From: Clostridia bacterium
Lineage (GTDB): Bacteria > Bacillota > DTU025
NCBI GenBank assembly: GCA_034926675.1
Contig: JAYFQW010000012.1
Location: 20,138-84,137 of the forward strand
Length of the DNA stretch: 64,000 nt
Direction: 5' to 3'
This document shows, piece by piece, positions 26,225 to 34,869 of the stretch. Positions within the stretch are counted from its first letter, which is position 1; every line of letters begins with the position of its first letter. The notes beneath the pieces were generated by a model. That model was not told the origin of the DNA and searched no databases. It was given only the letters and a program-made list of their open reading frames with translations. A program made the position numbers and the translations under genes.

Positions 26225-27568
26225 GTGGATGAGTTCCGTACTGCGCTTCGCAATGTGGTTCAGACTGCGTGCGAAGCAATCGCCAATCTTGATGGCGTGC
26301 CAATGGCTCGACGCTCGATCCTTAAGGTAACAGAGAACGGCTGTCTTCATCGAGTGCCCACGGATGTGGTGATTGTGTCTCATCTGGCGCACATGCTAGG
26401 GGATGAAGTGTTTGACCATCCCTGTGTCCAGACCCTGCTAGAAGCTGCTCGAGCAATACCGGCCATAGGTGACCGAGTTCTTGTAGATGGGATCGGAGCG
26501 ACCTTCGCGAGTGACGTACAAAAGTCCGGGCTCGTTCATCAATCCTTGGTAGTGCCGTTTCTCGCAGCGTACTTCGCACAAGCGGGAGCTCTGGAATTCG
26601 TCGATGCCGCGTTCGATGAGACGTACGAGGAGCTGCTACTGGATATGAGTCCGGTAACTCACCCAGTGGTTGAAGTGAGCCCTCTGGCGAACCTGAAGCT
26701 AGCCACGAACGAGATACCAGTCTGTGATGGCGTACGCATAGTGAAAGCCCCAATCAGAGACAAGGAGGACTTTCTGGACGTGTTTGAGGCTTCAGGCAAG
26801 TGCATGAGTCCATCCGTGTTCCTTACAGGAACCTGCTGCATGACCAGCGACCGGCCCTTGTTTCCTTTCCAAGCTGCAGGCGGAATAGACGCTTACCTAG
26901 AGAGAATTGTCGATGTCCCGCACGCTGAACCCCCTACAGTACCTGCATCACCCGAAGATAACCAGCTGATTCTGGACTTGCTCCGGTTGTACACATCTGA
27001 TGATGTTCAACTCGTATTCACGAGGACTGGTCACTATCGGATTCTGCATGGACCTCAGATGAGTGTTCACTGGCCTCCCCCATCTGAAACACCAGGACGC
27101 GACACGGTCACAACACCGCTGGATGAACCTGCTGCGTCTGAGCTCAAGTGCATGTGGAGTTCTCTCGCACATGGTGCTAACTCCAGCGTGGCTCGGCTTG
27201 CTCTCAGTCGATATGGTACTGGAACAGGTAGACGCAGAGTCGAAGATCAGATCATCGACTACTGGATCGCGTTGGAGTCCATTTTCCTCCAAGAGAACGA
27301 CGAGCTGCGTTTTCGAGCCTCTCTGAGAATCGCAGGTTTCCTGGGAATAACAGGTGATGAGCGAGTTCACATTCGGAGGCAAGCCATGAACTCCTACGAC
27401 GTTAGGTCGAAGGTGGTTCACGGATCATCAAGGCTGAACGAAAACCAGATCACGGTTGCCTGCTCGGAAACGCGCGAGCTTCTTCGAACGTCACTCATCA
27501 AGCTGCTCCGGTCAACTGAACGATTCGATCCCAGGACTATCGAGGACATGATCCTCAGGAGCGTCTGA
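26225..27568 (+). CDS. ApeA-like HEPN-domain protein
   Basis: The 447-residue protein has an unassigned N-terminal part and a C-terminal HEPN domain of the ApeA kind, seen as DQIIDYWIALESIFLQE, LRIAGFLG and the motif YDVRSKVVHGSSRL. R-S-K-V-V-H is the R-x4-H ribonuclease motif typical of HEPN nucleases. ApeA and relatives defend against phage by cutting RNA. The GTG start follows GAGGGGAG. It stands alone, 143 bases after the PIN gene, and has no visible partner, so it may be a single-protein abortive-infection effector. Confidence 0.7.
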   Translation: MDEFRTALRNVVQTACEAIANLDGVPMARRSILKVTENGCLHRVPTDVVIVSHLAHMLGDEVFDHPCVQTLLEAARAIPAIGDRVLVDGIGATFASDVQKSGLVHQSLVVPFLAAYFAQAGALEFVDAAFDETYEELLLDMSPVTHPVVEVSPLANLKLATNEIPVCDGVRIVKAPIRDKEDFLDVFEASGKCMSPSVFLTGTCCMTSDRPLFPFQAAGGIDAYLERIVDVPHAEPPTVPASPEDNQLILDLLRLYTSDDVQLVFTRTGHYRILHGPQMSVHWPPPSETPGRDTVTTPLDEPAASELKCMWSSLAHGANSSVARLALSRYGTGTGRRRVEDQIIDYWIALESIFLQENDELRFRASLRIAGFLGITGDERVHIRRQAMNSYDVRSKVVHGSSRLNENQITVACSETRELLRTSLIKLLRSTERFDPRTIEDMILRSV

Positions 27569-27611
27569 AGCTTCACACACGCGGTCATGGACCAGTGACC
27601 ACATCACATAA

Positions 27612-28045
27612 TCATTCAAACCAGCTCCAGTCACTGCGTATCCGGCGAGCCGCGTCCCTACCCAAGAGGAGCTTGGCAAGGCGGTAGAAATGGCGTGCCA
27701 TCGCGTCGCGGTCATCGAGCTCCGTGGCGGTCATCTCGATCACTTCGTAGCCTCTGGAGCGCGCGGGGGGAACAGCTCCGAGTCGTTCGTCATGTGGAAC
27801 TCTGTAGAGTACTGGATCTGCCACGCGCCGGGGCCATCATCGCCGAGCAATACCGAGTTGCTGTAGATCTTCTCCAAGATCTCGAGATCGCGCCGACCAC
27901 GGATCTCAAGTATTGCCCGGCTGCGAGGACTGAACCGCTCTACCTGCGCCCGAGTGTAAGGAATAGCATGTCGCTCGCCTTCTTCCCAGTCGGCGAGGTT
28001 TCTGTGCATGAAGGCTGTTCGGATGGATTCCGTGCTGCCTCCCTT
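27612..28045 (-). pseudogene. Remnant of Eco57I-type N6-adenine DNA methyltransferase locus, fused to IstB
   Basis: Reading on the minus strand, the IstB frame passes without a stop into non-IstB sequence: FMHRNLADWEEGERHAIPYTR, RRDLEILEKIYSNSVLLGD, then QIQYSTEFHMTNDSELFPPR. This last block is typical of large Eco57I-type N6-adenine methylases, as in type II/DISARM-like restriction loci. After LFPPR the sequence shifts frame into a different C-terminus (YEVIEMTATELDDRDAM through to DWSWFE, stop at 27612) that I cannot name. Thus two deletion junctions left a short chimeric relic of a restriction-modification system beside the IS. Confidence 0.6.
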
Positions 28046-28408
28046 TCCGCTTAGGGCTGCCTTCAGTCCAAGCGCTATCACAAGATGCGTCTTGCCCGTT
28101 CCCACGCCGCCCATGCAGATCAGGGACTCCTTGGCATCGATGAAGCTCAGCTCTGTTAGGTGTTCTCTCGTTGTCTGCGGGGGCAGTACAATGCTCTCCC
28201 AGGAGAACTCCTCTAGCGTTTTGGTCTGGGGGAAGCCTGCGCGTTTCAGTCTGCGCCGGTTTCGGTTCTCTTCACGTATCTTCAGTTCCTCCGCAAAAAG
28301 GTCCGTCAGGAACTGCTCTCTGTTCTCGAAGGCGATCTGCGTGTGGATCCGGCTCACCGATCCAAGCTTAAGCGCTTTGCACTGTTCTTGGAGAAGAGCG
28401 GACTTCAT
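28045..28408 (-). pseudogene. istB: IstB transposition helper ATPase, truncated
   Basis: The N-terminal half of IstB is intact. The lead-in LSFIDAKESLICMGG and the Walker A loop GVGTGKTHLVIALGLKAALSGK are visible. After that the protein runs in frame into methyltransferase-like residues at about 28045. Walker B and the C-terminal ATPase core are missing. IstB normally forms the ATP-dependent target-selection complex for IstA, so this copy cannot work. Confidence 0.8.
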
Positions 28409-29922
28409 CTCATCGCCACCCCCTCCAGCCGTGCCGGCAGCAGTTGGTCGTAGAGAGCCGAATCCGGGTCGTAAGCAGCCACTACCAACGGCGTGTAGCC
28501 TTCGGCTATGGGCTTGGGAGTCCGGTTCTCCGGGCGGAGCGAATAGAGCTTGAGTTCGAGATTCGCAGGGCTAGATCGCCTGTCGGCGGGCAGCGCCTCA
28601 AGCGCTTCCGCAACCTGATCCATGCTATAGGTCTTCAGCGCGTCTCGCAGGGCTCGGACTCGAATCGCCCGGTTTGGCGCATCGACCTCCTGCAGATACG
28701 CTCTAGCTGCTTCAGGCAGATGGCGAAACATGGCTGAGTGCACAGCCGCTCGCGGTCGTCGCGAACAGATCTCAAACAGGGCCGGCCACTCAATCGGCTG
28801 CTCTTTGAGCATGTAGCTCCTCGGCAGAGTCGTGAGGAGCTCGCCTTCCCGATTCCGTACTTCGATTCGATCCCAATACACGCTGAGCAGGACCTTCTGC
28901 CGCGGTTTGCCTTGCGGCACAGCATAGGTCGCCTTCTCGAAACGAAACTGCGCGTAGTTGTTTAGGACTGCATAGTCAAGCCGCATGGCCTCGAACGGAA
29001 CGTTTGGCAGCGGCAACAACTTCGGTCGCTCCTCATCCCAAAGGTCGCTGATCTTCCTGTCGGCCTTGTAATGAACGCGGTCCATGTCCTTCACAGCCTC
29101 GGTCGCGAGCAGCTCGCCCAGCTCCTCGAAGCTGTTGAGGGGATGAATAGGGCATAGCCATTGCCTGCGCGTGTATCCCACCTTGTTCTCAACGTTGCCC
29201 TTTTCGTTGCCTCTTGCCGGCCCGCAGAAGTCCGCTTCGAAGCGGTGGTGAAGCTGAAACTGCATGAACGCCTCGGTTAGCACTCGCTCCTCTCCTTCGC
29301 CGATGCTTGCCACCGCGGCCGACATGCTATCCAACACCAATCTCCGAGGCACGCCTCCTGCCTGCTCAAACAACAGCTTTAGCCCTTCCAAGAAGCATTC
29401 CGCGTTCTCGGACGGCATCGGAACCGCGAAGCCTGCATTTGACTACGGAAACGAAAGCACAAGCGACTTGGCCTCGACGATCTTGCCGTCTCTCACGCAA
29501 TGGATTGTTCCGAAATCCGCCTGGGCCTCCTCAACCGGGTGTTCAAGTTCAACGTATGCACTGCTATCGCCCTTGAACAGCTCGCCGCGCCGTCTCTGAA
29601 TGTACTCCCTGACTGTGCGTTCCCCGCCCTTGAAGCCATGATCCTCTTGAAGCTTCTTGAAAACGGCTGCGGCATTGCGGCGATCCTTCCTGGGCAGTAA
29701 TCGATCTTCAAGCAGCCAAGTGTCAACGATATCCGCTACAGGATCCATAACTGGCATCCGCTTGGCTCGGGCGCTGGGCATAGGTTCGTTCCAGTCGTCC
29801 CGCTGAGCGTATTTTGCTGCCGTCCGCCAACACACGCCGGTCCGTCTAGCAATTGCGCTGATCGATGCCTCTTCGCTTTCATACGCATGCTTGATATACT
29901 GTTGTACAGGCATAGCTACCAC
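28405..29922 (-). pseudogene. istA: IS21 transposase IstA with internal stop
   Basis: The frame is about 505 codons. It begins with an HTH region (QQYIKHAYESEEASISAIARRTGVCWRTAAKY), followed by the integrase core: HPVEEAQADFG with the first catalytic Asp, and VPRRLVLDSMSAAV with the second. At 29443-29445 (TAG on the coding strand) a Tyr codon appears to have become a stop. The frame is open on both sides and reads SLVLSFP, stop, SNAGFAVP. Apart from this nonsense codon it looks full length. Confidence 0.8.
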
Positions 29923-29960
29923 TCCGTCTTACCTCCCGATTGGCCGTAACCTAATCTGAG

Positions 29961-30434
29961 GAGGTATTCTATATGGCGCGGTGGCTATGCCTTCTTCTTC
30001 AGCCGCTGTTGTGACATTCTCACCGCCGATCTATGCAATTCCATTATGCCGAAAAGAGCTGATTTCGGCAGACCAGTCAGCCTGTACCCAGGGCCGAGGG
30101 TTCGCCGCGCGCCAACCCTTTACATTGCATTACTGTGAATGGTACATTGGAAATGCCCTTCATCGCTTCGCTCCAATATCCGAACGCACGATACCGGAAC
30201 AGGCGGTCGCACATTGCCGGAATAGCCAACTTCGGCATGCTGGACTAACAAGAGGAAGACAGGGTGTCACGGGTGGACCTGGGCACAATCCCACGGGGTT
30301 ACCTGAGCATCAACACCTTCTACGAGGATCGATCTTACAGCGCATTTTGGACTTGACCCGGTGTGCACATCCTCTGGCGGAACACAGAGCTTTGGGAGTA
30401 CGATCAGGACGATCACTCGTAGGAGGTAGTCCCG
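29961..30434. other. Gap with decayed coding sequence
   Basis: A plus-strand frame near 30255-30325 reads VDLGTIPRGYLSINTFYE and a shifted one near 30360-30418 reads LWRNTELWEYDQDDHS. They look like pieces of one broken gene, but I cannot identify it. No ribosome site or intact start is associated. Confidence 0.35.
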
Positions 30435-31172
30435 TCACACAGCCTCGTAGTCAACTTCATCGTAGTCGCCAAACACGCTGGCTGCACCTTCCCCGCACAA
30501 CGATGCGAAATCCGCCCTCGCTGGGATGAGCACGGCCCCTTCATCTATGCCGTGCCTCCTCAGGGAACTCGCGTAGGAGCTTATGAGATGTCCCATGTGG
30601 TAACGCCAGTCCTTGACGCCGCCCTGCTCTGCGCGAGCGCGCATTGCATCGATGCGAGCTTCCTCCTCCTGCGTTAGGTCTATTCCATTCCACCTGAACT
30701 CGCAGTGGCCGGAGCATGAGGGGTCGTGCATCGTCTTGACTTCCAGAACCAGGCTCTCGTCGAAACCCCTAACCAGATACTCGTCGACATATCTGCAGTA
30801 GAACGCGCCCTCGTGTAGTCGTCCGGTTCTTTTCCAGGCCTCATACCAAGGACAGATCAGAGTGTGCGTAACGAGAACCGGGGACCTTGCGGCAACCATG
30901 GAGGAGATAGATCCGGGCGGGGCGGTCCATTCGCAATAGGCCCTGTATGACGCCATGGAAGTGCCGTCGCCGTTGGCGATAGCCCTTTTCCTCATGCGCC
31001 CGCCTCGCTCGATGGCATACGATTTGATCGCGTCCGACAATATGGCTTCAGCAGCTTCTCCGCAGGCAGAGAGGATGTTTCTGGCAAGGGCGGAGAACAA
31101 CAGGGCGTGGTGGTCCGGAAGTAGGGCGTTGGCGCCCTCGAAAGGACGCTTATCTGTATTCCTGTCTTGCAT
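30435..31172 (-). CDS. L-2-amino-thiazoline-4-carboxylic acid hydrolase-family protein
   Basis: The roughly 245-residue product resembles the ATC hydrolase family. It has LPDHHALLFSALARNIL, the CPWYEAWKRTG segment, FYCRYVDEYLVRGFD, and the Cys-containing CSGHCEFRW. The prototype opens the thiazoline ring in L-cysteine synthesis; most relatives are uncharacterised. I chose the ATG at 31172, preceded by AGGAGGG; a longer frame upstream has no ribosome site. It lies downstream of the FAD-dependent desaturase-like gene on the same strand and may be cotranscribed with it. Confidence 0.75.
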   Translation of the reverse strand: MQDRNTDKRPFEGANALLPDHHALLFSALARNILSACGEAAEAILSDAIKSYAIERGGRMRKRAIANGDGTSMASYRAYCEWTAPPGSISSMVAARSPVLVTHTLICPWYEAWKRTGRLHEGAFYCRYVDEYLVRGFDESLVLEVKTMHDPSCSGHCEFRWNGIDLTQEEEARIDAMRARAEQGGVKDWRYHMGHLISSYASSLRRHGIDEGAVLIPARADFASLCGEGAASVFGDYDEVDYEAV

Positions 31173-31291
31173 GGTTTTCAACCCTCCTGCTGAACGCGTG
31201 TTGGCAGAGGCGCGCCTATAGGAGTATCTCGCTAAGCATCTTGATGGTACCGGATTGGAACGGGTCAGGAGTAGCGAGGGGGCGCCCATGA

Positions 31292-32782
31292 TCACACCCC
31301 ATCGACCGCTGTTCGAAACCGCTTTCCGTCAAGCCTGCAGATATTCTGGATAGCTCGACGGCCGGATGCCACGGCTGTCGGGAGCCCGATGGTAGCCTCG
31401 GCCCACTGCCCGACCATGTACATATTCCGTAGCCCCGAAAGGGTGCGGGTGAACCCCTTGAGCATTGCGAGAGGCTCGCCGGGAACGCCCCAGGCCTGCA
31501 GCCCTCGCCAGTTGCCTGTGAAGCGCTCGGTTGTAACGGGCGTGGCCACGTCCGTCATCTCAACCTGTGCGCTGATGCCCGGGAAGCGCTGTTCGAGCAA
31601 CTCCAGCACCGCAGCTGCCACGCGTTGTTTCTCGTCGTCGTATTTCGCCCGGCCGGCTTCGAGTAGCCCTCGCCAATAGTCGTAGCCGGCGCTCAGCATC
31701 ACCTTTACCACAGTCTTTCCCTCAGGCGCCAACGTGTCATCGAAGTTGTAGACCTCGATATCAACTCGGTCGATCTCCCTGTCGACAATGGTGACCGGCT
31801 CGGGCAGGAACCAGGTGAGCGCCTGCGGTTCCTGCGACATGTCGCGATTCACTCCAAAAGAGACCTGCAGCGCCATCTCTATGTGCCGTGGAGCCGCCTC
31901 ATAGTAGCGCTTGATGCGCTCGTCTGCGAACTTGCCGCCCAGCATGTCGAAGATGGTGGAATGGCCGTCAGCAGCCGAGATCACCACATCGGTCTTGTGC
32001 TCCGCGTCATTTGCGATCACTCCAACGGCCCGGTTGTCCTCAACCAGTATTCTGCTCACCCGAGAGCGATAGTGAATCCTTCCGCCCAGCCTTTCGTACT
32101 GATCGGCTATGCTCTGGGCAAATGAGAGCGATCCGCCTTTGGGCCAGCCCAGAGTCTTGTTGTGGCAGCCGGCCAGGAAGTTGAGATGAAGAAACATGGG
32201 TATATCGGCGAAATCGTACTGCACGGTGGGAAAGGCACGCCGTAGAAACGGGTCTTGGAAACGCGCTGCGAACTGGTCGAGCGTCACCCTGCTCCATTTC
32301 ATGAAGGCCCCGGCCACGGGCCCGGCTTTGAGCGCGACTTGCAGAGGAGCTATGGCCATCAGTGAGAACAGGTCAATGCGGGCGAACTTTCGGGCTCCAT
32401 TGGTATACTCTTCGATCACCTTGGCATCCGCCGGCGACAGCTGCTTCATGTGCCGCTCCAGTCGATCAATGTCGGCATACACGGTGAGCACCAGGCCATC
32501 AGCCGACTCCACCTGCGTCAAGGTGTCGCGAAAGACCATTTCGCGCCCCTGGACTGCTCCGAGCTCCTCCCACAATCGGTAGAGCTCAACCCCTGGGCTC
32601 GCTCCGGCCAGATGATGAATGCAGCCATCTACGGTGTAGCCTTTGCGCTTCCATGCGGTGCATAGCCCTCCAGGCTTGTCGTGCGCCTCGTAGATCTCAG
32701 TACTGTAGCCGTTCATCTGTGCGTAGCAGCCTGCCGCTAGCCCGGCGATCCCAGCGCCGATGATGATAGACCTCTTAGTCAT
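31292..32782 (-). CDS. Phytoene desaturase-like FAD-dependent oxidoreductase
   Basis: The 496-residue protein starts with the dinucleotide-binding motif SIIIGAGIAGLAAGCYAQMNGYSTEIYEAHDKPGG. Then come VDGCIHHLAG and, near the C-terminus, MYMVGQWAEATIGLPTAVASGRRAIQNI, the FAD-binding end typical of the CrtI/RetSat group. No other carotenoid gene is nearby, so the substrate is unknown; such stand-alone enzymes are common in Clostridia. The start ATG at 32782 follows GGGAGGA and overlaps the stop of the upstream GNAT-APH gene, so the two are coupled. Confidence 0.82.
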   Translation of the reverse strand: MTKRSIIIGAGIAGLAAGCYAQMNGYSTEIYEAHDKPGGLCTAWKRKGYTVDGCIHHLAGASPGVELYRLWEELGAVQGREMVFRDTLTQVESADGLVLTVYADIDRLERHMKQLSPADAKVIEEYTNGARKFARIDLFSLMAIAPLQVALKAGPVAGAFMKWSRVTLDQFAARFQDPFLRRAFPTVQYDFADIPMFLHLNFLAGCHNKTLGWPKGGSLSFAQSIADQYERLGGRIHYRSRVSRILVEDNRAVGVIANDAEHKTDVVISAADGHSTIFDMLGGKFADERIKRYYEAAPRHIEMALQVSFGVNRDMSQEPQALTWFLPEPVTIVDREIDRVDIEVYNFDDTLAPEGKTVVKVMLSAGYDYWRGLLEAGRAKYDDEKQRVAAAVLELLEQRFPGISAQVEMTDVATPVTTERFTGNWRGLQAWGVPGEPLAMLKGFTRTLSGLRNMYMVGQWAEATIGLPTAVASGRRAIQNICRLDGKRFRTAVDGV

Positions 32783-34455
32783 TAGGATTCCTCCCTGTAG
32801 TTGGTGGAAGGATCGAGCCACCGTAACAGACTCTTCAGCAGCGCACCGCTTTTCAGTTCCTCCAGCGAAGTGTTCGCCCATCGGGGGAAGACTTCTCGTT
32901 CGCAGGCGAAAAACAGTGTGGTGAGCGGCGATAAGACGGCGTCAGCAAGTCTTTCCTCCTTGCCGATTCCATTCGTGCCGTATTCACTCAAAAACGCTTC
33001 ATTCGCGTCGGTCGTGAGCGAGCTTGTCACATTGCGGATGTCAGCGAAGGCGTAACCCTTGCCGAGCAGGTTGAAGTCCAGCATCATGGCGGAGGTGTAG
33101 TCTCTGGAGACGACAAGATTCGTCCAGTAGAAATCATTGTACGTCAGCGTGCGCGGCAAAGAATCGATCAGGCGGCGCACATCGGCAAAGCGCTCCCGAA
33201 GAGTATCCCACAGCGCGTTTGCCCGAGTGCCCGTTTTCTCCGCCACCATATCCATGTTTGGCGGCGTGATAACATCCGTCTCGTCATAGAGCGCGGAGCT
33301 ATGGGTTGAAACACAGGCACGTCCCTTCTCATGCAGCGTTTTGTACCAGCGCGCGAGGGCTGCGGCGGTCTGTGTGTCGGACAGGTCGTCTTCACAGCCC
33401 AGCCGGAACCGGGTATCGCTCTCCACGTCCGGCAAAAGCAAGGCATTGCTCGTGTGCCTCAACATCGGCAATACCGGGACGCCAAGCGAGGTGAGCAGCT
33501 TGTAGTTCTCGATTTCCCGCCTGTCCTTCGGCCTGTCGAACGCCTTGAGTACATATCTCTCGCCCTCGGATTCCAAGCGATACACCGAGATGCCGTCCTT
33601 GACCCGTATTGGTGTTACGACAGGTATACGCACACCCATCTCGGCAAGCTGCAGCACAGTTGATGACGGGAGAAGCTTTTCGGCGTAGCCATGCTCCCTG
33701 AGCGTTTGATTGATGACAGCCATAGCATGTGCATCAATCCCCTCCCATTCGAGCATTTGCCGTCCGCTTAGGCGGTTGAGCCATGCGAGCGTTGTGATGT
33801 TATGCTCGGCAAAGGCCTTTCGCGCCGCCGGTTCCAGCTTGTCTGTCAGCACGTCAATCGGGATCATCGAGGCCGGTTCCTTATGAGGAAACGTCCGGTC
33901 AAACGCCTCGGCATCCTCCGATTTCACCGCAAAAACCGGGTCTTCATGAAACGCGCCGGAGACGCCGTCCAGCGCCCCGTCGTGGAGCGGCATGGCCATG
34001 AGCGCGTCAAAGTTCTTCCCGTTCGGCGTTGTAATGCCGAAGGCTTTGGCGTTGCGGAATCCAAAACGCGGGTAATAGTCGGGATGCCCGTAAAACACGA
34101 TTGCCCCATATCCCATCCGCTTTGCCCCGCGTATTGAATGACGCATGAGCGCCGAGCCGACGCCGCAATGCCAGTACGCGGGCAAGACCGAAAGCGGGCC
34201 GAAGGTCAGCACTCCCGTTTCATTGCCGTTGTCATTAACGACTCTTGCTTTTGAACACATCACATTCCCGACAAGCTTGCCGTCCATCTCGGCTACGAAG
34301 TCGAGTTCCGGCACAAACGCCGGGACGCTCCGGAGCAAATGGACTAGATAATGCTCATCGCAGGTAGGGTTTGTGAATCCCCAAAATGCTTCGCGGGTGA
34401 GATTCTCCACGGCGCGGTAGTCCTCAGGCCGCTCAAGGCGTAAAACGATGCTCAA
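32782..34455 (-). CDS. GNAT acetyltransferase fused to aminoglycoside phosphotransferase-like domain
   Basis: The 557-residue product has two enzymes in one chain. Residues 1 to about 165 are a GNAT domain: YRAVENLTREAFW, a predicted acetyl-CoA strand GVLTFGPLSVLPAYWHCGVGSALMRHSI, and the YGHPDYYPRFGF tail common to YhbS-like GNATs. From about residue 285 follows an APH/ChoK kinase fold: VYRLESEGERYVLKAF with the ATP-binding Lys, LTYNDFYWTNLVV in place of the usual HGD-x-x-x-x-N loop, and MMLDFNLLGKGYAFADI for the metal-binding Asp. The layout recalls AAC-APH resistance fusions, but the GNAT part is of another branch. Substrate unknown; the middle (170-280) is unassigned. Confidence 0.8.
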   Translation of the reverse strand: MSIVLRLERPEDYRAVENLTREAFWGFTNPTCDEHYLVHLLRSVPAFVPELDFVAEMDGKLVGNVMCSKARVVNDNGNETGVLTFGPLSVLPAYWHCGVGSALMRHSIRGAKRMGYGAIVFYGHPDYYPRFGFRNAKAFGITTPNGKNFDALMAMPLHDGALDGVSGAFHEDPVFAVKSEDAEAFDRTFPHKEPASMIPIDVLTDKLEPAARKAFAEHNITTLAWLNRLSGRQMLEWEGIDAHAMAVINQTLREHGYAEKLLPSSTVLQLAEMGVRIPVVTPIRVKDGISVYRLESEGERYVLKAFDRPKDRREIENYKLLTSLGVPVLPMLRHTSNALLLPDVESDTRFRLGCEDDLSDTQTAAALARWYKTLHEKGRACVSTHSSALYDETDVITPPNMDMVAEKTGTRANALWDTLRERFADVRRLIDSLPRTLTYNDFYWTNLVVSRDYTSAMMLDFNLLGKGYAFADIRNVTSSLTTDANEAFLSEYGTNGIGKEERLADAVLSPLTTLFFACEREVFPRWANTSLEELKSGALLKSLLRWLDPSTNYREES

Positions 34456-34480
34456 CGGTGATTCCTCCTATTCCAGGCGA

Positions 34481-34840
34481 TCACAACTCTGTGTACTTCT
34501 TCGCATTTCCTCTGGCTCTGTCCGCGGGGTAATGCTCGGCGTTCAGGGCCATCTTCTTCTCTGCGACTTCGTTGAGGTCGATGCCGAGGGCATGGGCCAG
34601 GAAGAGTAGGTATATGTAGGCATCCCCGACTTCGTGCTCGATCTCTTCGCGTTTCTCGGCACATCTGGCGCCGAGCTCGGAGTCGGGGGTCCACTGGAAT
34701 ATCGACAGGAGTTCGGATGCCTCTACGACGAGAGCGGAGGCGAGGTTCTTGGGGGTGTGGAACTGCTTCCAGTCCCGCTCGTCGCGGAATGTAATCAGTT
34801 GATCGAGTAGTCTGCTTTGGGGTTGCTGATTCTGAGTCAC
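34481..34840 (-). CDS. MazG-like nucleotide pyrophosphohydrolase
   Basis: This all-alpha NTP pyrophosphohydrolase of 119 residues is of the MazG/dCTPase (RS21-C6) kind. It begins with LITFRDERDWKQFHTPKNLASALVVEASELLSIFQW, where E-x-x-E supplies two Mg ligands, followed by EEIEHEVGDAYIYLLFLAHALGID with the second E-x-x-D pair. The enzyme hydrolyses non-canonical or excess (d)NTPs to monophosphates. It lies 25 bases upstream of the GNAT-APH gene in the same direction. Confidence 0.88.
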   Translation of the reverse strand: MTQNQQPQSRLLDQLITFRDERDWKQFHTPKNLASALVVEASELLSIFQWTPDSELGARCAEKREEIEHEVGDAYIYLLFLAHALGIDLNEVAEKKMALNAEHYPADRARGNAKKYTEL

Positions 34841-34869
34841 TTGACAAATGCCTCCTCTGCGCCTCGCAC

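Larger units (their letters stand above)
28045..29960 (-). mobile_element. IS21-family element (3'-truncated, dead)
   Basis: It contains the istA-istB pair on the minus strand with the usual four-base overlap (28405-28408). The 3' end of istB and that terminal repeat have been lost by fusion to the methyltransferase remnant. The 5' end lies somewhere upstream of 29922; I could not define the repeat. Both genes are non-functional. Confidence 0.75.
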
